Positions 16,355-25,257 of a stretch of DNA of 64,000 nt are shown here, piece by piece (position 1 is the stretch's first letter; the number at the start of each line of letters is the position of its first letter). Under the pieces are notes generated by a model, which was given only the letters and a program-made list of their open reading frames with translations, searched no databases and was not told the origin of the DNA. This DNA is from Nonomuraea sp. SBT364 (lineage in GTDB: Bacteria > Actinomycetota > Actinomycetes > Streptosporangiales > Streptosporangiaceae): contig NZ_LAVL01000010.1 in NCBI RefSeq assembly GCF_001083785.1, forward strand, positions 1 to 64,000, given 5' to 3'. The position numbers and the translations under genes are program-made.

Positions 16355-16723
16355 TTCGTCCAGTAGCTGGTCCAGCAGCCGGCCTGTGGGCTGGGCCACG
16401 TCGGCCGCGTACTCGTCGAGGACGGCCAGGGCGTCGTGCAGCTCCGCGGCGCTCCTGCGGGGGAGTTCGAGCAGCGGCTCGCCCTCCAGGGTGATCTCAC
16501 CGTCGAGGTGCAGGGCGTTGCCGGAGGCGGCGATGGAGACGGCCACGGTGACCTCACGGCCGTCGGGCAGGGTGAACGCGACGCCGGTGCGGGCGCCGGC
16601 GGGCGGGAGGAAGGCCGCGAACGGCGCGCTGCGCACGAACGGGTGATGTAACTCAGCGAGGATCCCCGAGGCCCGGCTCAGGGCCGCCAGCAGTCCGGCC
16701 GCGGCCAGACTGTCGCTGTCCAT
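16346..16723 (-). CDS. Hypothetical protein
   Basis: I do not recognise this protein. With the ATG at 16723 it has 125 residues (MDSDSLAAAGLLAAL onward). It has a helical N-terminus, a central beta region (GVAFTLPDGREVTVAVSI, GNALHLDGEITLEGEPLLELP) and a helical C-terminus rich in Leu and Asp (AELHDALAVLDEYAADVA, LLDQLLDEIV). A longer reading frame upstream gives low-complexity Pro/Ala sequence and overlaps the GNAT gene, so it is not used. It ends directly before the EamA gene. Confidence 0.6.
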   Translation of the reverse strand: MDSDSLAAAGLLAALSRASGILAELHHPFVRSAPFAAFLPPAGARTGVAFTLPDGREVTVAVSIAASGNALHLDGEITLEGEPLLELPRRSAAELHDALAVLDEYAADVAQPTGRLLDQLLDEIV

Positions 16724-16789
16724 CACGAAAGCGTAGATCAGCCCGGCCACCGATGACCAGGCGGGCGTGCCCGGCCCTCCAGCCGGTCG

Positions 16790-16813
16790 GCCGGGCGGGC
16801 ATGCCCCGCCGGG
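16790..16813. terminator. GC-rich hairpin between convergently spaced genes
   Basis: CCGGGCGGGC-ATG-CCCCGCCGG can fold into a strong stem with one bulged base. It lies between the end of the GNAT gene and the start of the next minus-strand gene. It has no T-run, as is usual for actinobacterial hairpin terminators. Terminator function is inferred from position. Confidence 0.4.
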
Positions 16814-16820
16814 TGGGGCG

Positions 16821-17306
16821 TCAGTCGGTGGCGAGGCGGGCGTGGCGTTCGACGTCGTAGCGGACGCCGTCGTAGCGGAGTTTGCCGCGCTCGACACCTT
16901 CGGGCCGGAAGCCCGCCTTGGTGGCCACCCGGCACGAGGCCGGGTTGCTGGTGCGGTGCCCCAGCTCCAGCCGGAACAGCCCGCGCTCGCCGAACGCCCA
17001 CCGGGCCAGCTCGCCGGTCGCCGCCGCGGCCACCCCCCGCCCCCTGACCTCGGGGACCGTCCAGTAGGACACCCAGCCGTTGTCGTGCTTGTCGATCCCG
17101 GTCACCGCCACGTTGCCGACGACCCGGTCGTCGAGCGTGACGGCGAAGGCGTGCCCGACTCCCGCCCAGGCGGCGATCCAGCCCACCGCGTCCCGCAAGG
17201 TCACGATCGGCCAGGACGCCTGCGTCGCCATGTCGGGCGCCCCGAAGGCGCGCAGCACCGCCGGAGCGTCGTCCTCACGCCACTCTCTTAGCCCTATCTG
17301 TCCCAT
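16821..17306 (-). CDS. GNAT N-acetyltransferase, RimJ/RimL-like
   Basis: A 161-residue single-domain acetyltransferase. The acetyl-CoA pyrophosphate loop is VRGRGVAAAATGEL, preceded by the strand VSYWTVPE and followed by the motif B segment NPASCRVATKAGFRPEG. This pattern is that of the RimJ/RimL branch, whose members acetylate protein N-termini, antibiotics or small amines. The start shares one base with the stop of the upstream MmcQ/YjbR gene (TAATG), so the two are co-translated. The substrate is unknown. Confidence 0.88.
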   Translation of the reverse strand: MGQIGLREWREDDAPAVLRAFGAPDMATQASWPIVTLRDAVGWIAAWAGVGHAFAVTLDDRVVGNVAVTGIDKHDNGWVSYWTVPEVRGRGVAAAATGELARWAFGERGLFRLELGHRTSNPASCRVATKAGFRPEGVERGKLRYDGVRYDVERHARLATD

Positions 17307-17662
17307 TACTGGCCGATTTTATGGGCTTCCTCGAAAGCGGTGACGAGGTGCTTGGGCGCCGTCAGGCACCACGCCTCGGCGGTCAGCTCGAACAGCTCGT
17401 CCATCTCGATCCGGTCGAGATGGACGACGACCCACCCGAACCGCCCGGCGGTGAACTGGATCTCGAACACCTCCGGCCGCTCGGCCACGAGCGCGAGCTG
17501 CTCCTCGACGGTGGACTTGAGCCCGACGGTCTCGGTCTCCTCCCACAGGTAGCCGAAACCCTTGTCACGCACCTTGAGCGCGACCCAGCTGCCGCCGTCG
17601 CTCGTGCGCACCTCGGGCAGGCTCTCCAGCATCGTGAGGAATTCTTCGACGGTCACACCCAT
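17306..17662 (-). CDS. MmcQ/YjbR family protein
   Basis: The ATG at 17662 gives 118 residues (MGVTVEEFLTMLESLPEV). The family signature is visible as GSWVALKVRDKGFGYLWEE, FTAGRFGWVVVHLDRIEMDEL and the terminal TAPKHLVTAF. YjbR/MmcQ proteins adopt a CyaY-like fold and are annotated as possible DNA-binding proteins of unknown role. It is co-translated with the downstream acetyltransferase. An in-frame ATG 30 bp further upstream is possible but adds residues not typical of the family. Confidence 0.85.
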   Translation of the reverse strand: MGVTVEEFLTMLESLPEVRTSDGGSWVALKVRDKGFGYLWEETETVGLKSTVEEQLALVAERPEVFEIQFTAGRFGWVVVHLDRIEMDELFELTAEAWCLTAPKHLVTAFEEAHKIGQ

Positions 17663-17695
17663 GTGCTCCTGTGTACCAAACGCCGCCGACACTTC

Positions 17696-19099
17696 CTACG
17701 GGAGCAGCAGCCCCCAGTAGAGCCCCCAGGGGATGAACACCGCGCCACCGGCCAGCAGCAGGCCCAGCCGTGCCCTCTCCCCGCCCCGCGTCCGCCGCCA
17801 GGCGAGCGCGGCGAGCACGGTGGCCACCGCGACCGCCACCGCGACCCCCTGCAGCGCCAGCCAGATCACCGGCCGCCCAGCCAGCAAGGGCCCGGGAGAG
17901 GCCAGCTTCCCGCCGCTCATGACCACGCTGAACAGATACCCGAACCCGCCCAGCACCGCGACCAGCCCGCCCGCGCTGACGAGGCGAGCGGCCCGGCTCC
18001 CGGGGACCCGCGACGCCCCGCGCAGCCGTCTGACCAGCGCGACCACGGGGTACGCGAGGAAGGCCACCACGAACAGCACCAGCGCCGCCGCCTGCACCGG
18101 GGCCGACTCCCACCAGGCCGGCGGCTCGACCTGCCGGGTCCGCGACGCCTGCGCGGGCTCGGGGCCCGACACGTCCGCCGTGGGCGGGTCGCCGGCGACG
18201 ACCTGCCGCACCCAGGAGCCGACGGTGTCCGCGTAGCCGGGGGCGAGCTCGGGCAGCCGGGTCACGCCGCCGTCGGGGGTCCGGTGCGCGGCGTGGTCGG
18301 CGTCGGCGACGAAGCGGAACGTGTAGTGCCGGTTCCCGCCCTTCTCCAGGGCCGCGGCCATCACCGGCGGGCTCTCCACGGGCGGCGTGAGCAGGTCGTC
18401 CGTCCCCCAGACGGACAGCACGGGCTGGCGCACCGCCGCCAGGACCGGCTCGGGGTCGTGGTACGGCTCGGGGAACAGGCCGCCGTCGGCGATCACCCGG
18501 TACAGGTTGTGCTCGGCCCGGTCCACCAGCGACCCCGACACCCCGGCCTTGCGCAGCCCGGCGGCCACGGCCCAGGTCTGCTGGCGCAGCGGCGGCAGGC
18601 TGTTCGCGCCGACGAGCACCACGAACGCGATCTCCGGCGACCGCGACGCCGCGATCGGCGCCACCCAGCCGCCCTCGCTCAGGCCCCAGATGCCGACCTT
18701 GCCGATGCCGTCCTGCTCGCGGAGCGCGGCGACGGCGCCGAGCGCGTCGTCGGCCAGCTGCTCGTAGTCCCTCTGGAAGAGCGAGTAGCCCTCGGACCGC
18801 TTGTCGTAGATCAGCACCGACATGCCCCGGCGGGCGAACTCGACGGCCTCGCCCATGAGCTTGGTCCTGGGCGTGCCCGTACCGGCTCCGTGGACGAGCA
18901 CCATCCCGGGACGCTCGCCCGGGGTGCGCGGCGACAGGACCGTGCCGTGCAGCGTGAGGCCGCCGCTGCCGCTGAAGCTCACCTCCTTGGCGGTCAGGTC
19001 GGCCGGCACGACCGGCTCCGGCTCGGGGTCGGGGGCGGCCGAGGCTGGCGCGGCGACCAGCGCCAGCGCGACGGCCAAAGCGGCGAAAAGTCGTCTCAT
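17696..19099 (-). CDS. Secreted/membrane alpha/beta hydrolase
   Basis: The 467-residue protein starts with a signal peptide (RRLFAALAVALALVAAPASA). An alpha/beta hydrolase domain follows with nucleophile Ser141 in GLSEGGW, a probable catalytic Asp in WGTDDLLTPP and a His in ADADHAAH. The final 120 residues form about four membrane helices (AAALVLFVVAFLAYPVVALV and following). The active site should face outward. It resembles prolyl-oligopeptidase/acyl-esterase type hydrolases; the substrate is unknown. The ATG at 19099 is chosen because it starts the signal peptide. It is divergent from the ArsR-like regulator across 79 bp containing several palindromes. Confidence 0.87.
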   Translation of the reverse strand: MRRLFAALAVALALVAAPASAAPDPEPEPVVPADLTAKEVSFSGSGGLTLHGTVLSPRTPGERPGMVLVHGAGTGTPRTKLMGEAVEFARRGMSVLIYDKRSEGYSLFQRDYEQLADDALGAVAALREQDGIGKVGIWGLSEGGWVAPIAASRSPEIAFVVLVGANSLPPLRQQTWAVAAGLRKAGVSGSLVDRAEHNLYRVIADGGLFPEPYHDPEPVLAAVRQPVLSVWGTDDLLTPPVESPPVMAAALEKGGNRHYTFRFVADADHAAHRTPDGGVTRLPELAPGYADTVGSWVRQVVAGDPPTADVSGPEPAQASRTRQVEPPAWWESAPVQAAALVLFVVAFLAYPVVALVRRLRGASRVPGSRAARLVSAGGLVAVLGGFGYLFSVVMSGGKLASPGPLLAGRPVIWLALQGVAVAVAVATVLAALAWRRTRGGERARLGLLLAGGAVFIPWGLYWGLLLP

Positions 19100-19112
19100 A
19101 CCGCCGAATGTA

Positions 19113-19149
19113 CTCTGCAGAGGATTCTCGGCAGACATTTGTCTGCAGA
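19113..19149. promoter_or_regulatory. Candidate operators between hydrolase and ArsR-like gene
   Basis: The 79-bp divergent region holds a perfect palindrome CTCTGCAGAG (19113-19122), an inverted repeat GCAGACA-TT-TGTCTGC (19131-19146), and two exact copies of TCTGCAGA (19114-19121 and 19142-19149) spaced 28 bp apart. This is the arrangement expected for a dimeric winged-helix repressor controlling both divergent genes. The regulator is presumably the adjacent ArsR-like protein; that is inference. Confidence 0.5.
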
Positions 19150-19178
19150 AATCCCTCGTAAGGACTAGACTGATCGGC

Positions 19179-19739
19179 ATGAAGGATGAGGGGCCTTCCC
19201 TGCTCGATCCCGCGAGGCTCAAGGCCCTCGCCCATCCCATGCGCCGGCTGATGCTGCGCCACCTGAGCGTGCACGGCCCGGCCACCTCGACCACGCTCGG
19301 CGAGCTGCTCGACGCCAAGACCGGCACCACCAGCTACCACCTGCGCCAGCTGGAGAAGCACGGCTTCATCGAGGAGATCCCCGAGCGCTCCACCGGCAGG
19401 GAACGCTGGTGGCGCAAGACCGACGGCCCCCGCGACCTGCGCCTGCCGACGGCCGACCAGCTCTCGCCCGAGGACCGGCCGGCGCTCGAGGAGTTCCAGC
19501 GCATGGGCATGGAGGAAGACCGCGAGCTGTTCGAACGCTTCCCGGCCGCCTACCTCCGCGACCCCGACTGGGCCAAGGCGTCACGCGGCATGGGGCGGAT
19601 GACCAAGGAGGAGTTCGCCGAGTTCTTCGACGCGTACATCGCGCTGCTGCTGAAGTACAACCACCGGGCGGAGGACGCGCCGCCCGGCGCCCGGCCCATC
19701 TACGTCCGCCTCTTCGCCCTGCCGGCCGACGAGGACTGA
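19179..19739 (+). CDS. ArsR-like winged-helix regulator
   Basis: The ATG at 19179 gives 186 residues. The first 90 form a winged helix (DPARLKALAHPMRRLMLRHL, TTSYHLRQLEKHGFIEEIPE), the pattern of ArsR/HTH_20 regulators. The second half is helical and acidic (EEFQRMGMEEDRELFERFP, MTKEEFAEFFDAYIALLLKY) and may dimerise or sense a ligand. No metal-binding cysteines are seen, so this is probably not a metal sensor. It is divergent from the hydrolase gene, its likely target along with itself. Confidence 0.88.
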   Translation: MKDEGPSLLDPARLKALAHPMRRLMLRHLSVHGPATSTTLGELLDAKTGTTSYHLRQLEKHGFIEEIPERSTGRERWWRKTDGPRDLRLPTADQLSPEDRPALEEFQRMGMEEDRELFERFPAAYLRDPDWAKASRGMGRMTKEEFAEFFDAYIALLLKYNHRAEDAPPGARPIYVRLFALPADED

Positions 19740-19830
19740 CACCCGGTTCCGCGCCCCGCGGCGGACAGCTTCCGGACGGGAGCCACTACCATCGGTCCCG
19801 GAGGCTGTCGAGGAAGACGGGGGATGTCCG

Positions 19831-20904
19831 GTGGCGCAAAGGGCGACCGTCTACGACGTCGCCGAGCGGGCCGGCGTCTCGATAGCGACGGTGTCCCACA
19901 CGTTCCGCCAGCCGGGCCGGGTCCGCCCCGAGACCCGTGAGCTGGTCCTGCAGGCGGCCCGCGCCCTGGGCTACGTGCCGAGCGGGAGCGCGCGCGGGCT
20001 CGCGAAGGGCAGGTCGCAGGCGCTGGGCCTGTACGCCTTCGACATGTTCCTGCCGTCCGACCTCCGGGCCACCGCCGAGAGCATCGACGAGCTGGTCCAG
20101 CGCGAGCTCAAGGGCCTCGACGACGCGCGGCGCTTCCCGCTGTACGTCGACGAGATCCAGCGCGGGTTCGAGGTCGAGGCGCGGCGTGCGGGGCGTCCGG
20201 TGATGCTGGGATCAGGGGCAAGCCGCGACTCGCTGGACAGCATCGACCTCGCCGGCAGCGTCGACGGGCTGGCGATCTTCCCGGGTGACGCGGCGCGCGA
20301 CCTGCTGGAGCACGTGGGACGCGGCGTCCCGGTGGTGATCTTCAGCAGCCCGCCGATGCACGATCCGCTGCATCACATCACCGTGGCCAACGAGGCCGCC
20401 ATGCGAGAGCTCGTGGATCACCTGGTCGATCACCACGGCCGACGCTCCTTCGCGTTCCTGGGCGAGCTCGCCGCCCCTGACATCGGCGCGCGCTTCCGCG
20501 GGTTCCAGCTCGCCTCGGCGGCGCACGGGCTGCCCGTCCCCGAGGAGCCGTTCGACACCACGGTGCTCACCGAGGACAGCCTGCGCACGCTGCGCGACGC
20601 CATCACCTCCGGCGACCTGCCGGAGGCGCTCGTGTGCGCCACCGACCAGCTCGCGCTCACCGTGCTCGACCTGCTGGCCCGGCACGGCATCCGGGTCCCG
20701 GAGGACATCGCGGTCACGGGGTTCGACGGCATCCTCGCCGGGCGGCTCTCGCAGCCGACCCTGACCACGGTGCGTCAGCCGTTCGCGTCGATGGGGCGTC
20801 TCGCGGTGCGCATCCTGACCGACACGGCCGCCGGGCTCACGCATCCGAAGTCGTACGTGCTGCCGACGCGCCTGGTGATCGGCAGCAGCTGCGGCTGCCC
20901 CTGA
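19831..20904 (+). CDS. LacI family transcriptional regulator
   Basis: A 357-residue regulator beginning at GTG. The helix-turn-helix occupies residues 5-25 (TVYDVAERAGVSIATVSH) with the hinge helix near PSGSARGLAKGRS. A periplasmic-binding-protein-like ligand domain follows with the conserved VTGFDGILAGRLSQPTLTTVRQP. An insertion near residues 75-110 (LRATAESIDELVQRELKG) is longer than usual. It sits directly upstream of the sugar ABC transporter operon on the same strand and probably represses it in the absence of a sugar. Palindromes suited to LacI dimers lie in the following gap. Confidence 0.92.
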   Translation: MAQRATVYDVAERAGVSIATVSHTFRQPGRVRPETRELVLQAARALGYVPSGSARGLAKGRSQALGLYAFDMFLPSDLRATAESIDELVQRELKGLDDARRFPLYVDEIQRGFEVEARRAGRPVMLGSGASRDSLDSIDLAGSVDGLAIFPGDAARDLLEHVGRGVPVVIFSSPPMHDPLHHITVANEAAMRELVDHLVDHHGRRSFAFLGELAAPDIGARFRGFQLASAAHGLPVPEEPFDTTVLTEDSLRTLRDAITSGDLPEALVCATDQLALTVLDLLARHGIRVPEDIAVTGFDGILAGRLSQPTLTTVRQPFASMGRLAVRILTDTAAGLTHPKSYVLPTRLVIGSSCGCP

Positions 20905-20948
20905 CGTCACGCCGATCCTGACGGGCAGCGCGAAAAGTTTGGTCTCGA

Positions 20949-20984
20949 TTGCGCAATGGCGCTTGGCGCACCGCTTGTTAAGCG
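20949..20984. promoter_or_regulatory. Candidate LacI-type operators upstream of the ABC importer
   Basis: The 138-bp gap before the substrate-binding protein gene has a perfect TTGCGCAA palindrome (20949-20956) and a second inverted repeat CGCTT-GTT-AAGCG (20972-20984). Both contain the CG/GC-centred symmetry typical of LacI/GalR operators. They lie 60-95 bp before the gene start, where a promoter is expected. Binding by the adjacent LacI protein is inferred. Confidence 0.5.
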
Positions 20985-21042
20985 CATAAATTCTCACCCG
21001 TCGGGGGGACGCCCTGCAACTCAACGAGGAAGGACCCTGGGC

Positions 21043-22308
21043 ATGCGATCCAGATCAACGGTGGCCGTCCTGGCCACCATCGTCGCCACGGCGACGACGC
21101 TCACCGCGTGCGGCCGAGCCGAGGACGGGGCCGGGCAGGCCCAGCCGTCCTCGACCATCGCGGCCAAGGCGACCGGCACGATCACGATGTGGGCCATGGG
21201 CAACGAAGGTGAGCTCCTGCCCGACTTCGTGAAGAAGTTCGAGGAGGCCAACCCCGGCGTCACCGTCCAGGTGACAGCGGTCCCGTGGGACTCGGCCTAT
21301 CAGAAGTTCCAGACCGCCATCGCGTCCGGGAACGTTCCAGACCTGGCCATGATGCCCGGCCTCCCGGTTTTCAAGGACGCCTTCGCGCCCGTCCCCAAGA
21401 CCCTCGACACCTCGGGCATGTACCCCGGAGCCGTGTCGACGGGGACGATCGGCGGCCAACTGCTCGAAGTCCCCTGGTACGTCGACGTCCGCGCGCTCTA
21501 CTACCGGACCGACCTGGCCAAGAAGGCCGGCTGGGACAAGCCCCCGGCCACGTGGGACGAACTGCGGCAGATGGCCGGCGACATGAAGAAGAAGGCCGGT
21601 GCGGCCTGGGGCATCCGGCTGCCCGCGGGCTCGACCGGATCGTTCCTGTCCTCGCTCTGGATGCCCTGGTCCAACGGCGCCGAGCTGATGAAGCCCGACC
21701 AGTCGGCGTGGACGCTCGACACCCCGGAGTTCGCCTCGGCGTACGAGTACCTGGCGTCGTTCTTCAAGCAGGACATCGCCGACCCGAACGCGGACACGGC
21801 CCCGGCCGCCGCGGTGAAGGACTTCCTGTCGGGCGCGACGCCCATGCTCGTCGCCGGTCCGTTCGTGCGCGGCGCCATCACCCAGGCCGCCGGGGACAAG
21901 TTCGCGGACAAGTACGCGACCGCGGTCCTTCCGGCCGGGAAGAGCTCGACCTCGTTCGTCGGAGGCTCGAACCTCGTGGTCTTCAAGGCCGCCAAGAACC
22001 CGGACTCGGCCTGGAAGCTGGTGCAGTGGCTCAGCGAGGCCCCGACGCAGGCGGCCTGGTACAAGGTCAGCGGCGACCTCCCGGCGGTCCAGAGCGCGTG
22101 GCAGGATCCGGCGCTGGTCGCCGACCCGACGCTCGCGGCGTTCGCGGAGCAGCTCAAGACCGCCAAGGCGCCGCCGCAGGTCGTCAGCTTCGACAAGGTC
22201 GGCGCCGCGGGCGATTCCGCCATCGAGCAGATCATCAAGGGCGGCAAGACCGTGGCGGAGGCGCTCCAGGAGCTCCAGAAGCAGGCTGACGGCATCGGAG
22301 TGTCCTGA
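21043..22308 (+). CDS. Sugar ABC transporter substrate-binding lipoprotein
   Basis: The 421-residue protein has a lipoprotein signal (TVAVLATIVATATTLTAC, lipidated C23) followed by a cluster-B extracellular solute-binding domain (GTITMWAMGNEGELLPDFVKKF; VPWDSAYQKFQTAIASG; GGSNLVVFKAAKNPDSAWK). Family 1 binding proteins of this kind capture oligosaccharides for CUT1 importers. The ATG at 21043 is preferred to an earlier in-frame ATG because it opens the signal peptide and is preceded by GAGGAAGG. The two permease genes follow 3 bp downstream. No ATPase gene is present in the operon, so a shared MsiK-type ATPase elsewhere is likely. Confidence 0.92.
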   Translation: MRSRSTVAVLATIVATATTLTACGRAEDGAGQAQPSSTIAAKATGTITMWAMGNEGELLPDFVKKFEEANPGVTVQVTAVPWDSAYQKFQTAIASGNVPDLAMMPGLPVFKDAFAPVPKTLDTSGMYPGAVSTGTIGGQLLEVPWYVDVRALYYRTDLAKKAGWDKPPATWDELRQMAGDMKKKAGAAWGIRLPAGSTGSFLSSLWMPWSNGAELMKPDQSAWTLDTPEFASAYEYLASFFKQDIADPNADTAPAAAVKDFLSGATPMLVAGPFVRGAITQAAGDKFADKYATAVLPAGKSSTSFVGGSNLVVFKAAKNPDSAWKLVQWLSEAPTQAAWYKVSGDLPAVQSAWQDPALVADPTLAAFAEQLKTAKAPPQVVSFDKVGAAGDSAIEQIIKGGKTVAEALQELQKQADGIGVS

Positions 22309-22311
22309 GCC

Positions 22312-23205
22312 GTGTCGAAACCCAACTCCGAGCGCCGACGCCGGCAGACGCTGATCGCCTGGACGTTCGCCGCACCGTTCGTCGTCATCTTCGCGGTGTT
22401 CATGATCCTGCCGATCGCCAGCTCGATCGGCTTCTCCTTCACGGACATGACCGCCCGCGACATCCAGACCCCGTTCAGCGTGGACTTCGTCGGGCTCCAG
22501 CAGTACGCCGACGTGCTCACGGACCCGGAGTTCCAGAACGCCGCGGTCGTGACGGCGCTGTTCGTGGTCGTCGGCATCCCCGTGACCGTGGCGCTCGGGC
22601 TTGGGCTGGCGCTGGCGCTCAACTCGGGGATCCGGCGCTTCAGGCCGATCTACCGGGTCGCCTTCTACGCGCCGGTCGTCACCAGCGTGGTCGCCGTCTC
22701 GGTCATCTGGCGCTACATCCTCGCGCGCGACGGCCTGCTGAACATGCTCCTCGGCACGGTCGGCATCGAGGGTCCGGACTGGCTGAACAGCACCACCTGG
22801 GCCCTGCCCTCGCTGATCCTGATGGCCGTCTGGCGCAACACCGGAACGCTGATGGTGATCTTCCTGGCCGGGCTGCAGGCCATCCCGCCCGACATCAGGG
22901 AGGCGGCGGCGATGGACGGCGCCGGACGCTGGCGCCGTCTGCGCAGCGTCACGCTCCCGCTGCTGCGCCCCACGATGCTGCTGGGCGGCGTCCTCATCTC
23001 GGTCGGCTACCTGCAGTTCTTCGAGGAGGCCTTCGTGATGACCCAGGGCGGGCCGCTCGATTCCACGCTCTCCATGACGTACTACACGTTCAACACGTTC
23101 GGCTTCGGCGACTTCGCCAAGGCGTCCGCCGCGAGCTACATCATGTTCGTCGTGATCGCCGCGGTCAGCGTCCTGCAGTTCCGCCTGCTCAGGAGATCCA
23201 CATGA
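22312..23205 (+). CDS. Sugar ABC transporter permease (MalF-like)
   Basis: A 297-residue membrane protein with six predicted helices, starting at GTG. The EAA loop that contacts the ATPase is DIREAAAMDGAGRWRRLRSVTLPLL. It matches the first permease of CUT1 carbohydrate importers. The 3' end overlaps the second permease gene by 4 bp (ATGA). It works with the neighbouring binding protein and second permease to import an oligosaccharide. Confidence 0.92.
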   Translation: MSKPNSERRRRQTLIAWTFAAPFVVIFAVFMILPIASSIGFSFTDMTARDIQTPFSVDFVGLQQYADVLTDPEFQNAAVVTALFVVVGIPVTVALGLGLALALNSGIRRFRPIYRVAFYAPVVTSVVAVSVIWRYILARDGLLNMLLGTVGIEGPDWLNSTTWALPSLILMAVWRNTGTLMVIFLAGLQAIPPDIREAAAMDGAGRWRRLRSVTLPLLRPTMLLGGVLISVGYLQFFEEAFVMTQGGPLDSTLSMTYYTFNTFGFGDFAKASAASYIMFVVIAAVSVLQFRLLRRST

Positions 23206-24032
23206 CCCAGCCGAAGCTCCTGTCGGCCAGGCCCTTCACCTACGTGGTGCTGACCGCCGGCCTGGTGGCCTGGCTCGCGCCGTTCGCCTGGATGGTGCTG
23301 GGCTCGTTCAAGACACAGGACGAGATCTTCGCCGATCCTCCGACCTGGTGGCCGCAGTCCCCCACCAGCGGGAACTTCACCCGCTGGCTCACCGAGCTGA
23401 ACTTCGGCACGTTCTTCACCAACAGCCTGGTCGTCGCGGTGATCACGGTGCTCGGCAACCTGCTGTTCTGCTCGATGGTCGGCTACGCCCTCGCCAAGAT
23501 GGACTTCGCCGGGAAGCGGATCCTGCTCGGCGTCGTCCTGGTGACCATCATGGTGCCCGGCGTGGTGACCTTCGTCCCGCTCTTCGTGATCGTCGCGAAG
23601 ATGGGCATCCTCGACACGTACGGCGCTCTGGTGCTGCCGTTCCTCACCCAGCCGGTCGGCGTCTTCCTGATGCGCCAGTTCATGCTCGACATCCCGGACT
23701 CACTGCTGGAGGCCGCGCGCATCGACGGCGCGTCGGAGCTGCGCATCTTCACCCGCATCGTGCTGCCGTTGTGCGGGCCGGCGCTGGCGACGCTCGGCAT
23801 CCTCACCTTCCTCGGCTCGTGGAACAACTTCCTCTGGCCGCTCGTGGCCAGCCAGTCCGAGTCGATGTACACGCTGCCGGTCGCGCTCTCGCTCTATTCC
23901 ACCGGTCAGTACGCGACCGACTACGGCACGCTGCTCGCCGGCGCCGTACTGATCATCACCCCGATCCTCGCGCTGTTCGTGCTCCTCCAGCGGTACTTCG
24001 TGCAGGGCATCGCGACGGTGGGGCTCAAATGA
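23202..24032 (+). CDS. Sugar ABC transporter permease (MalG-like)
   Basis: A 276-residue membrane protein with six predicted helices. The EAA loop SLLEAARIDGASELRIFTRIVLPL is that of MalG-type permeases, and the N-terminal PFAWMVLGSFKTQDEIFADPP is also characteristic. It overlaps the first permease gene and precedes the GH1 gene by 19 bp. Together these genes make the membrane part of the importer. Confidence 0.92.
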   Translation: MTQPKLLSARPFTYVVLTAGLVAWLAPFAWMVLGSFKTQDEIFADPPTWWPQSPTSGNFTRWLTELNFGTFFTNSLVVAVITVLGNLLFCSMVGYALAKMDFAGKRILLGVVLVTIMVPGVVTFVPLFVIVAKMGILDTYGALVLPFLTQPVGVFLMRQFMLDIPDSLLEAARIDGASELRIFTRIVLPLCGPALATLGILTFLGSWNNFLWPLVASQSESMYTLPVALSLYSTGQYATDYGTLLAGAVLIITPILALFVLLQRYFVQGIATVGLK

Positions 24033-24051
24033 CGACATCGCAGGAGCGAAC

Positions 24052-25257
24052 ATGGTGAACGCGCACGCGCCCGTCTTCCCGGACGGCTTCCTCTGGGGGG
24101 CGTCGACGGCGGCGCACCAGGTGGAGGGGAACAACGTCGGCAGCGACTTCTGGCAGGCGGAGAACCATGGGACGGGAGATCTCGCCGATCGGTCGGGTGA
24201 CGCCTGTGACAGCTACCACCGCTGGCCCGAGGATCTGGACATCGTGCGGGACCTCGGGCTCAACGCCTATCGCTTCAGCATCGAGTGGGCGCGGGTGGTG
24301 CCGGCCCCCGGGCACCCGTCGCGGGCGATGCTGGACCACTACCGCCGGATGATCGAGGGATGCGCGGAGCGGGGCCTGACGCCGGTCGTCACGCTGCATC
24401 ACTTCACCAGCCCCGCCTGGCTGAGAGCCGAGGGAGGGTGGACGTCCGAGGCCGCGATCTCGCACTTCACCGCTTATGTCCGCGCGGTGCTGCCGATCCT
24501 CGACGGCGTGCCCTGGGTCTGCACGATCAACGAGCCCAACATGGTCGCCATGATGGTGACCCGGCGCGCGAACGGCATGGGCCACGCCGACCCCTCCTTC
24601 GTCACACCGGACCCCGGCATGACCGCCGCGCTGTCACGCGCGCACGCCGAGGCGCGGGAGCTGCTCGCGTCCGTGCCCGGGCTCAGGTCCGGATGGACGG
24701 TGGCGAACCAGAACGTGCAGGACCACGGCGCCGGCCCGGACCGCACCGCCGAGATGTCGTACCTGATCGATGATCAGTACCTCGACGTGGCGAAGGGGGA
24801 CGACTTCGTCGGCGTCCAGGCCTACAGCCGGCTCCGCGCGGGCAGGCAGGGGGTCATCGCCCCCGGTCCGGCCGACAGGCGCACGATGATCGGCTGGGAG
24901 TACTACCCCCTCGGGCTGGAGGACGCCGTCCGTCACACCGCCGCGCGGCTCGGCGGGTCGACGCCGCTGCTGGTGACCGAGAACGGCATCGCGACCGGCG
25001 ACGACGGCGAACGGATCGAATACACGCGCGAGGCGCTGACGGGCCTGGCACGCGCGATGGCCGACGGCGTCGACGTACGCGGATACCTGCACTGGTCCCT
25101 GCTGGACAACTACGAGTGGGGGTCGTGGGAACCCACCTTCGGCCTCGTCGCGGTCGACCGGACGACGTTCCGGCGCACGGTCAAGCCCAGTGCGCGGTGG
25201 CTCGGGCAGCTCACGCAGAGCCCCGCGGCCGCCCTCGGTCAGGGGGGCGCAGCATGA
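24052..25257 (+). CDS. Glycoside hydrolase family 1 beta-glycosidase
   Basis: A 401-residue GH1 enzyme with PDGFLWGASTAAHQVEG at the N-terminus. The acid/base Glu161 lies in CTINEPNMV and the nucleophile Glu310 in LLVTENGIA, and both catalytic residues are present. It lacks a signal peptide, so it should act in the cytoplasm on imported beta-linked disaccharides. It is shorter than many GH1 enzymes (about 440-470 residues). HWSLLDNYEWG near the C-terminus is the usual substrate-binding loop. Its stop overlaps the SGNH gene start (ATGA). Confidence 0.92.
   Translation: MVNAHAPVFPDGFLWGASTAAHQVEGNNVGSDFWQAENHGTGDLADRSGDACDSYHRWPEDLDIVRDLGLNAYRFSIEWARVVPAPGHPSRAMLDHYRRMIEGCAERGLTPVVTLHHFTSPAWLRAEGGWTSEAAISHFTAYVRAVLPILDGVPWVCTINEPNMVAMMVTRRANGMGHADPSFVTPDPGMTAALSRAHAEARELLASVPGLRSGWTVANQNVQDHGAGPDRTAEMSYLIDDQYLDVAKGDDFVGVQAYSRLRAGRQGVIAPGPADRRTMIGWEYYPLGLEDAVRHTAARLGGSTPLLVTENGIATGDDGERIEYTREALTGLARAMADGVDVRGYLHWSLLDNYEWGSWEPTFGLVAVDRTTFRRTVKPSARWLGQLTQSPAAALGQGGAA

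Noticed and set aside
17321..19168. Long plus-strand reading frame of 615 codons opposite the hydrolase and MmcQ genes
   Set aside because: The protein is low-complexity Gly/Arg/His sequence, and the minus strand carries clear genes with motifs.
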